Source of the DNA: Scatophagus argus
Lineage: Eukaryota; Chordata; Actinopteri; Scatophagidae
NCBI RefSeq assembly: GCF_020382885.2
Contig: NC_058506.1
Span: 12,006,318 to 12,070,317 of the forward strand
Direction: 5' to 3'
Length of the DNA: 64,000 nt
Shown: in pieces, positions 55,262-64,000 of the stretch
How the letters are laid out: every line of letters starts with the position of its first letter
Numbering within the stretch: the stretch's first letter is position 1
Notes under the pieces: model-generated
Seen by the model: only the letters and a program-made list of their open reading frames with translations
Database searches by the model: none
What the model was told of the DNA's origin: nothing
Program-made: the position numbers and the translations under genes

Positions 55262-58200
55262 TCAACAAAGGGTTTTTCTAGCAGCCCGTGCCAAGTTTCC
55301 ACCAAAACCATTGAGGAGGTCGCACTGCTCTAGCTCATCATACCGGCCGCTTCGCAGAAGGCAGAGCACTGTAGTTTTGCATGTCTCCTTGCAGGGCTCA
55401 GACACGTGTCCTTTATGTCTGAAGTACCAGAACTTCTGAAATACCCGGTCATCACTGACGAAGAGCCGCATCAGCCCGTCATAGTCAGACGGGAACAGAC
55501 TGGTTAGACCATAGGCTGTGGTGGCACGGTATAACAGTGTCCATTTGGGGTTCTTCTCTGGGCTCCCTGATGCTCCTGGACTGTGGTTTACCTCTGTAAG
55601 GTTCAGGATGTAGGTTTCGTGGTCGATGACCAGCCGAGAGCTGCCTTGGTAATTCCCATCCACGTAGTAGACACGGTAACCTGGAAAGAAAAAAATGTTG
55701 TTTTTTGTTTGTTTTTTTTTAAAGCTGTGCATGTTGCTTTCGAAATGTTGGCAGAACTAGTTTATGAACTAACCTGGATTAAGATTAACATAAGTAGTGA
55801 CACTGGGAGCAACGAATGCCACTCCCAATGGGCGGCTCATGGTCACCTCATCATAAAACATTTGGAACTCATCCAGATGTGTATGACCAAAAAACTGTCC
55901 AGTAATTGTACTTTCATATCTGGGGAAAAAAAGGATGTTAAACAAGAAAGAATGAATTGAAAGATTGCAAAAATCCAGGCTCTAGCCACAGTATAACACT
56001 GACATTAAAAAAAATAAAAAACAAATGTGAATATTCATTAACTAAAGCAGATACACATAACCACAAGAGATTTCTGATCTGGAAATGCAAACAAGGAGGA
56101 AGTGAAACAAGCTAATAAATCAACCACACATTTAACTGTCCAAAATTCTTCACATGTGCACATCATCCCAAGAGTCCCAGACTAGAATCTAGATTGATTA
56201 ACATGTAATGACATTACATTTAAAGCAGATAGCAGCTACAACAGACATGTGTCATTTATAAACTGATACTGGTGGAATGTATGTTCCACATAACTGTCGA
56301 TGGTCTGAAACTGTGACATAATTTAAGAAACCACTGCTGAGCGTACAGAACTTAAATTTCCTTTCTCAGGGCTGACAGAGAGCTAATAGGACACACAATG
56401 ATGTACCACTACTGCAACTGTCTTCACTGCTGTGCAATTTCAATTTCTAACAGTTCTGAGACTCTGCTTCTTTAGATTTAAATGATTATTGTAGCTACCT
56501 GTTGACAATGTGATAGTAGTTCCAGCTCCAGCTGCCAAGGCACAGGCCAGGTGGGATATGACCAATGATATGTACCTAAGGAGGAAAAGTCACCACTGAG
56601 AGGAAGAAAATTGCACCAATAAAATATTCTTGTGCTCAGCACCAGTGACTATGGAGGTGCAATGGTCTCATTATCCACATCTATTATGAAGCATGTGGCT
56701 GGCAGATATGACATGAACCTGTGCCTCATTAAAGCCACACTGAGTGTTTTATCGGCTTTACAGTGTCAAGTGACCAAATGTCTTCCGTCAGGTTTTGTTT
56801 TTTGCTACCTACCTTCTCTCCCTTGTCCTCACTGGCCTGGAGAATATGGACCAGCCACTGTAGTTGGTTAGCAGGATCAGTCGAGTTCACCATAAGCCAG
56901 AAGTTTTCACGAGCGCAGAAGTTCATGTTAAGAGAGACCACCCTTAGACCAGGCTGAATCTCCATTGTGTAGAACCCTCCATATCTGAAATAACACCAAA
57001 AGGACAGAAAGGCTCATTAAGTGAAATTCATCTCTGGGAGCTGCCAAATCCAAAGCCTCTATATATGGAACAATGTTCTGAGAAATTTGACCAATTGTGT
57101 TTGCAAATGGTGAAATGTCAAATACAAAGTGAAACTACAGTCACAAACATCTGACATAAAACTTTATGTAAAATTTTGCTTGCTGTTAGTTATTTAACAA
57201 CAGCAGATTAAAAGTATATCTTTTCCACAGAATGACCTGACACACCATCATCAACACTCAATACACATATGATAATATAAAAAATAATATCAAGAACCTC
57301 AAAGTCTTCAAAGCCTGTTCTGATAACCAAGGTGCCCATTCCTCTGCCATTGTATCATAGAGCCAGGTGCAGGATCTGTTGCCACGAACAAATGGTGGAG
57401 GGAAGCTGTTTACTGGCGTACTCTCATGGTTCCCTACAGCCGGGTAAACTGTCACATTAGGTCCCAGGTGTCTGGACAGAAGACAGGATGAGGAGGTGAG
57501 AGTCAGTAATGGCCGTTTTGATCAATTCCCGCTTACACATAAACAAAAACAGACCAAAGCAGCAGGAAAGACACACAGATTGTTATCAACATTTTGAGTC
57601 AAAGTACGAGTCCATTTTGAGGTTAAATTGAGCAACCATGTTTTCCCTAAAATCCAATATGAGCTGTCACATGATTCTGTTCAGATGTACACTGACAGCT
57701 AAATGAGCAAAAGTAACTAGGGAGGACACATGCAGAATTTTATGTGTGAAAGGAGCAATTATGCTCTTATGTCAATAAACTCAAAGTTAAAAAAAAAAAA
57801 GTTATTAAATAAGTTAAATAAATATTTTAAATAATTACTTGTGGATGAGCCTGGAGATGACGGTAAGCTCTGACAGCTGCTGTTTCCTGGTCTGAGACCA
57901 AACATTGTGCGCTGGTATGTCTCCAGTCCAGTAGACCCAGTCCCAAGGTCCAGCTGAGGCTACGTTTTCCAGGAGGTTCTCCACAGTTCGTAAAGGTAGG
58001 TCACACTTACTGTAGGTTCCCCAGTACCCGGCCTCCCTCCGCCTCCAGATGGGAGAGCCTGAGTCTTTACGGCAACACAGAGGGTCCTTGCAATCAGCGG
58101 TGCTGCCGGCTTGATACTCCTATTGGTATGTGAAGACACTTATTTTTTTAATTTCCTGGGAAAACTGCAACATTTCCCGAAGTTAAATCATTAACTTGAA

Positions 58201-59938
58201 CCTCATGTTTTGAAGAGCAAGACCTTAAAAACAAAATTGTGATCCTTTCATTTATACTGTAAAATACCAATATGAAAGAGCTTTTATTGCTCACAGTTAC
58301 TGATAAATAATCTACAAAAACTATAGCATTTTATCACAAATTTAAATGGGTTGGTGGGGAGTATATTGACAGGACTTGGTGTAATTATTTCAGTTCACTT
58401 CTGTTTTGGTTTATTATAGCACACACTCACCTTGTCCCAGTGGATGTCGGTTAGAAACAGGACCCTGCTTTGTGGAGAACCGGGTTTGGGAGGAGAGGGT
58501 GGTGTAACAGGGGGCTTCGGGATATTTGGCAAGGTGATGTTCCAGGGAGCATAGATGTCAAATTTGCCACAGGTAGGGCCCACCAGCAGGGCGCACGCTT
58601 CAGTCGGCCAAAGCAAGGACTCTTGCAGAGCCCGGATGAAGTCGTCCCTAAACAGCTCTGTTATTTCGCGACACACTTGCTCATCAGCCAGATGAAGACG
58701 GATACATGCCTCGCCAACCGCATGTGCCACTCGCTCTTCATTTGCATCACTCTGAGAGAGGTGACAAAGACAGTTCAGTCACACTCTTAAGTGTAATATT
58801 TGGACTTCAGAGAAATGAATGTGAAATTTCGTTTTTGAGATCAGCAGCTATAGCTTTTGGACAACAGGAGAACTTGAGGTCATTACAGAGACCATAAAAA
58901 CCAGGGAATATAAAAAAGGATGACATTTTAAAAGGGGCAAAGCAAGAGGGGAACTTTCCCCACAGGGAGGCCTTCATGACACTTGACACATTTGTTTGCA
59001 AACTTGAGTAACCCTGCATATGTTAGTCACAGTAAAACTGGCACTGTTGAACCGTGTTGAACTCTACTTCCAAAAAGAAAAGAAAATTGCAACAATCAGT
59101 GAAACCCTACCAGACATTTCAGCAACCATTAAGCCCACTTGTTTGGTCTAGGTAGTCAGAAACCTTTAGATCAAACAGACGAAAGGAACAATGCAAAGCT
59201 GCTTTTAAACAAATGTTACCCTTACATGTATTGTTATCAGGGTCCTTTGTAAACTACCGTATATCTTCATCTCAACTCCAGCCTTCATGAAAGTTATAAT
59301 GTTTGACTCTGCTTGACTTGACTTGGGTGTCAACTTTATTTTGGAGGTTTTGTTGTGGCTGCAGATTGTTTCTTTGACATAAAATAGGCTGGGCAAAATG
59401 GGCAAAACTAATGGAAACACTTCTTTACATACACAATCTAACACCAAAAACACAGCCTCCACAGTCAGAGTGAGCCTTAAGCTGAACCAACACCTCTCTC
59501 ACTGCTGACTAGTTTCATTGTGGTTCTAACTGTGACCAGTTTAAGACTTGTGACTTCCTGAACTGAGAGCTTGCCTAACTGGTGCATTAAATAAGAAACA
59601 ATAATTTGATTTTTGTTTCAGCTATTCTCATCTTAATTATATGAAATTCACCTTAATTTATAATCAGTAAATAATGCACATTCAGAAAACACTGTTCAAT
59701 TCTAGAAATATATTATTACCAGAAGGGCGATATCAAGGATGGAGAAGAGAGCCTTGCACAAGGGGCAGGTGACGTTTCTCCAGCTGAATCGGAACCCTGG
59801 GCGGCTTAACTGCTCCATGAACACCAGCTTGGACTGCTCTGAGGTCGGTGCTGGATGACAGGACCCAAACAGCGGTGACATTAAAGCCAGCGCGCAGGTT
59901 ATGAGCCCAAGGGAGGGCACCAAGGTAGGGAGCCTCAT
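55262..59938 (-). CDS. smpd1: Acid sphingomyelinase (sphingomyelin phosphodiesterase 1)
   Basis: Eight minus-strand exons join in frame to 602 residues (human about 630): 59720-59938, 58431-58751, 57839-58119, 57298-57471, 56813-56984, 56499-56575, 55774-55919, 55262-55680. The enzyme cleaves sphingomyelin to ceramide and phosphocholine in lysosomes and after secretion. A signal peptide (residues 1-26) is followed by a saposin B domain ([16 protein letters not shown] to [10 protein letters not shown]), a Pro-rich linker ([16 protein letters not shown]) and the metallophosphatase domain. The two-zinc ligands are all visible: [28 protein letters not shown] and FGHTHLDEF. The C-terminal domain ends in a free cysteine (RKTLC), a position known in human to affect activity. 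Several N-x-S/T glycosylation sites remain. The donor of exon 4 (gag|gttctt) is weak but fixed by frame. SMPD2/3 are excluded by fold; SMPDL3 by the saposin domain. Confidence 0.97.
58752..59719 (-). other. smpd1 intron 1
   Basis: Intron between the signal/saposin exon and exon 2. No other gene or clear repeat is recognised. Confidence 0.6.
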
Positions 59939-60480
59939 TGTCTTGGCAGTAGGTGCTCTCCGAGGACTGTCTCTGCGGACAACATGAGCAAACTGGAGTA
60001 ACAGGAACTAACTCGGCGATGTTACTTAACAATTCAGCCAGACAATATGACTCGTACACATCCTAAAAAAAAAAACGTGAATGAGGAGCACGCAAAAACC
60101 CCGACAACAGCCCGCTAACGAAGTAGCTAGCAAGCTACTTTAGCTTCCAAAAAAAATAAAAAAATAAAAGTGCAGACCGAAAACGTCGTCGTCTTCCCCG
60201 GGTGTCGTGAGCAGAGGAGATTCAACACCGTCCCCGCTTTCACCTCCAAAACAAGCGTACTGAAACAAGGTGGACGACTCCTGTGTACTCGTCGGCGAGC
60301 AGCTCACTGCTGGTTGATGCTAGTTTCACCGCTCGGTCTTGAAAAGCACAGAAAGTCAGCTGACTCATCACGTGCCAAAGTTTTTTTTTTTTTTCCTCTT
60401 CCACCCCTCAATCCTTTTCATAACAACAAACAGCAGCTGTTTAAGTTGTGCGAGGCGAAGGAACTGACCTTACAGCTTGT
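59939..60480 (-). promoter_or_regulatory. smpd1 5' region with E-box/AP-1 cluster
   Basis: Sequence upstream of the smpd1 ATG, with scattered CpGs at 60180-60300. A tight cluster lies at 60357-60374: cagctg, tgactca and cacgtg, in about 18 bases. The tcacgtg core resembles the CLEAR site bound by TFEB at lysosomal genes, and tgactca is an AP-1/MARE core. The transcription start was not located. Confidence 0.45.
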
Positions 60481-60804
60481 TTACACTGTACTTGTATTTT
60501 CTGTTTTAATACTAATACTGCACCATATTGTTGGTTAAACTGTCGATCAGATTTACTGTCACACATTGCTACGTCCGCGTCGAAAAAGAGCAATGAATCC
60601 TACAAGTTATATTAAATTATATAAAGTGATTATGAAGAGCAGCCAGGGCCTGCTAGCTGGGGTTGAAGAAAGATTCAAAGATTTCACTTTCATTACCTTT
60701 TTGTGGCCTTCAGCCGTAGAGAGCATCTGAGTGGACAGAATCTGTGACAACTAGAGAAATCCATTCTACAATGGATTACATCTCGAAATAAAAGAGCAAG
60801 GATT

Positions 60805-61192
60805 TGTCGTAAATATAAAACATTTATTGCATTGGCATTGCTAATGTGTATAAAAAGCACTGTTTCTGTACACATTTCTTTGGATCTGACTCGTCACTGA
60901 ATATAAACCACACTGGATCAAAAAGTTTGCCAATGTTTCAGTGAACACATTTCAACCATAATAATAATAATAATAATAATATTAATAATAGCGCAACATT
61001 GTCATGCTAAAGAACATTTATACCTCAAATTTAAATTATACAAGAAGAGCAACATATGTGTTGTGTAGCTGAAGTGGTCTCTGACATTATTTACAGCGGC
61101 ATGGCAGATACATGATTGAAGTGAAGATAGCAAGTGGTTTGAAGGAAAAAAAAAAAACAGTAACAGAAGTGTACAAATTGCTGCGAAGGCAT
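60805..61192 (-). other. 3' UTR of ilk
   Basis: Sequence following the ilk stop codon on the minus strand. A canonical aataaa is present on that strand at 60823-60828, so cleavage near 60805 is expected. An ATA microsatellite (60959-60990) lies inside the UTR. Confidence 0.6.
60959..60990. repeat. ATA trinucleotide microsatellite
   Basis: Run of ATA units with one interruption, inside the predicted ilk 3' UTR. Confidence 0.9.
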
Positions 61193-63956
61193 TCACTTGT
61201 CTTGCATCTTCTCCAGGATGGGGACGATCATGTCAAACTTGGGTCTCTTGGCTGGGTCTTCGTTCATGCAGAGCCTCATCAGCTTACAGATGTGAGGTGA
61301 AATTCCCGGAGGAATTGTTGGCCGCAGACCTTCGAGAGCAACCTTAACAACAAGGGAGGGAGACGGGATACAAAGTTGCTGTACACATCAACAACATGAA
61401 AACCTGTACAAGCGTCGGGATGTGGCGTGTGCTGTGGTGTTTCCAAGAGACACGGAGATGTCGATGTGAACGTATACTTTAAGCCTGTGGGTAGATAAAT
61501 ACATGTGCCCTCTTTACCTTCATGCCAATCTCCATGTGTGACAGGTCAGCAAAGGGGACCTCTCTGGTAACCAGCTCCCACAGTAACACCGCAAAGCTCC
61601 ACATGTCAGCAGATCTTCTGTTGATGTCTTCAGGCCTCTTCTGCAGGGCTGGAAAACCACAAACATAACCAGATTACTCATCAGATGAACAACATGACTA
61701 CCACTGAACTGGGTTTACATTATACAGTACAGTACGCCAACTTGCTGACTGTCTCCTAAAGTCTGAGAAGGCATCATGGGAGGCAGAAGTAGGCGTAAGG
61801 GAAAACAAAGAGTGAATAAAAGGAACAAGTACCTTCAGGGGCCATCCAAGCTGGAGAGTACATACGACCTGGACACTGGAAGGAGAACTTAGCATCTGCC
61901 ATGCTTATTCTGGCTGTCATGTCCTCATCAATCTGCACATTAATCATATCATCAAACATCTGGTGAGTGGGTGAGTCACAGCATTAGCTTAGTTGTGTGT
62001 AGCACAGTGGCATTAATAGAGTCAATGTTTTTTTTTTAGTTTGTAATCGTGGATGCTTATACGAAGACAGCAGATCAGTGCCTTACCATTACATGCTTGC
62101 TGTTGAGGTAAAGCCGTGAAACCATTGGTTCTAAAGTATGGAGGAAAGCCATGCCGCTGGCGATGTCCAGTGCAAACTTCACTGCTTGGCTTTGGTCGAC
62201 CACCAGAGCTGAAGAGGCGGAAGAAGAAAGCAAAAGACAGAGGAGAAGAGAGCAGGAGAGGGAAGTAAAACCTTCATCGTCTACCGGCACTCCTGAGTCA
62301 AAGTGTTTTGGAGCTGGAATAATGAAATTTTTGTTTTTGCAATTTTGCATTTTACACATGTACTTAAATGCAAAGTGCTTACTAGTGCCCTGGTGGAGTA
62401 TGTTGAAGAGGGACCCGTACGGCATGTAGTGAGTAATGATGATAGGGTGAGGGGAAGGAGGTGCCTGACAGGCTCCAAGAACAGGCAGAATGTTTGGATG
62501 AGAAAAGATCCTGTAGAGTTATTGGAGAAAGAGAGAGTGAGAATGTGTATAAATGTCATTTTAATAAAATAAGGGAAAAAAGTAAGTAATTATATATTCT
62601 GAGAACAGCGTGGTCTTTTTCACAACTGAAGAGAAAACTCATCCATGTCACACATTTGTATCATCTGTGGCCCTTTAAAGCTGAGCTGAACTGCACTTTT
62701 TACTCGTTCATTTTCTGAAGCTCTTTCATGTTTTTGCAATACATGCCAGATGATGTGTTGCCTCTGAATTTTTCAGCACACTCGTCCCAAGTACTTTTAT
62801 GTGTATTTCAATTCGTGAAGGAGAACGAGAAGTGCAGCCAGCATGAAAGCACGTTGCCAAGGTATTCCAATTGCACACTCACTTACATCTTTTGAACTGG
62901 CCTGCTCAAAGGCTCCTCTCATTTTTGTCCTATTATGGTTTGGTTCTGTCACTTAATGTGTGTGTAGCTTATAGCTATAATAATGACGCTAAATATGCTT
63001 TCCTTAGTATCGTGTTTTGCTTGTTTGCTTTTACATTGTTCAGTATCAAATGATTTTATGCTGTGATTTCTTTTGTGTAATTAGATCTAGGTAAGCTGCT
63101 TCTGAGTAAATAACTGCTCCTGAGTTGTTCCTTTTGGATACGTACGCAACAGCCATAAATATGTCAATAATGGTTCACTGAACATAAAGATCCTTTAAGA
63201 GGAAGCCCTGCTGAACCTGCCTTAACATGCTCATACAAGTTGTCTTTGGGCTCACCCACGTCCTATTTTGAAATTGTCTGCACGTTACTTCAGATTTCAT
63301 GTTTCCTGTGATGGAAGGAGGTTTGCGGAATTTGTTTTTCACATTGTGCAGCAGAGCGCGTCACGCTTTAAACAGCTGCCAACAACTGCTTCACCACAAC
63401 ACCAACCAAAACCCTTTTCCTTGACTTCGAAAATGATAAACTGCTCTATTTGTTGCACAAAAAGCCACAAGTCTACCACGTCCATCCTCACATTAGCACT
63501 GTGTTTACCAGGATATGAGAGTCAGTCCAAATGCTCTTAGACTAATGAACTCAATGAAACCCTGATGTCTCTATTCTGGGTGCAGACAACACAAGAAATA
63601 CTGCTGAGGGTCACCCAAAATGACCACTATTACTTTATCATTATCAGATTAAAAAAAAAAAACGTGAATTACCTGAGTTTTGGATGCTCCTCGTTGAAGT
63701 CTCTACTCTTTCTGGTGGTCCAGTCTCTCACCTGCAACACCTTGACTATAATCTCATCCCCTTGCCACCGACCCTGCCATAACTGCAGACAGAACACACT
63801 ATCAAGTTAACAACCATAGAACTGAAAAATAATAAGACGAAGACTGACACAGCAGTAAAGTGCCGCTGACCTCTCCAGACTGGTTCTCATTGATCTTTGC
63901 CAGGAGCGAAAGCTGCTTATAATCAATACCAGCCTGCTTGTTGAGGGTACCATTAC
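61193..63956 (-). CDS. ilk: Integrin-linked kinase, C-terminal kinase-like domain (partial)
   Basis: Seven minus-strand exons join in frame to the last 274 residues (human full length 452): 63871-63956, 63673-63782, 62383-62510, 62087-62208, 61833-61932, 61518-61648, 61193-61342. The gene continues beyond the right edge, where the ankyrin repeats must lie. ILK is the core of the ILK-PINCH-parvin complex at integrin adhesions and is regarded as a pseudokinase. The segment runs from [15 protein letters not shown] through the ATP-site lysine region ([11 protein letters not shown]), [25 protein letters not shown], a catalytic loop without HRD ([16 protein letters not shown]), [19 protein letters not shown] where DFG is replaced, [20 protein letters not shown], and the terminal PILEKMQDK. 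All of this matches vertebrate ILK very closely. The stop codon is at 61193-61195. Confidence 0.97.
62511..63672 (-). other. ilk intron
   Basis: Intron of about 1.2 kb with tag-type acceptor and gtaatt donor on the minus strand. The plus-strand open frames inside it show no family resemblance. Nothing else is recognised. Confidence 0.6.
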
Positions 63957-64000
63957 CTAAGAGTGCCAAAACATGAATAATCAAACAAACGTCCTGAGCC

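Overview
The window is nuclear DNA of a ray-finned fish, most likely a percomorph teleost; the species cannot be named from sequence alone. The evidence is that short exons with GT-AG introns join in frame into vertebrate proteins, the gaps hold typical teleost dispersed repeats, and the genes are compact. Exon borders were read by eye from splice sites, reading-frame phase and remembered human family proteins. No alignment or database search was run.

Layout from left to right: (1) 1-13321, plus strand, 3' part of a microtubule-associated coiled-coil gene (mtus2, partial at the left edge). (2) 18373-21472, minus, a stomatin family gene (stoml3). (3) 23816-30209, minus, proser1. (4) 31108-35538, plus, vps36 (ESCRT-II), head to head with proser1. 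(5) 37600-43502, plus, thsd1, in tandem after vps36. (6) 44662-46900, minus, a secreted fibrinogen-like protein (fgl1). (7) about 48300-53444, plus, a voltage-sensing phosphatase (tpte/VSP). (8) 55262-59938, minus, acid sphingomyelinase (smpd1). (9) 61193 to beyond 63956, minus, the kinase-like part of integrin-linked kinase (ilk, partial at the right edge).

These are independent housekeeping and tissue genes, not an operon or a defence island. From memory of the human map, MTUS2, STOML3, PROSER1, VPS36, THSD1 and TPTE2 lie on chromosome 13, FGL1 on 8p and SMPD1 plus ILK on 11p15. The window is therefore a teleost mosaic of three human blocks. Loose functional links exist: VPS36 sorts cargo to the lysosome where SMPD1 works, VSP acts on membrane phosphoinositides, and THSD1 and ILK both act at focal adhesions.

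The most notable non-genic item is a solo LTR (17442-17856) with TG...CA ends and a 5-bp target duplication. Other leads are a GC-AG intron in thsd1, an overlapping uORF before tpte, a lysosomal-type E-box cluster upstream of smpd1, and a tandemly duplicated tail with an SxIP-like motif in mtus2. I see no convincing undescribed biological system; the findings are graded accordingly.
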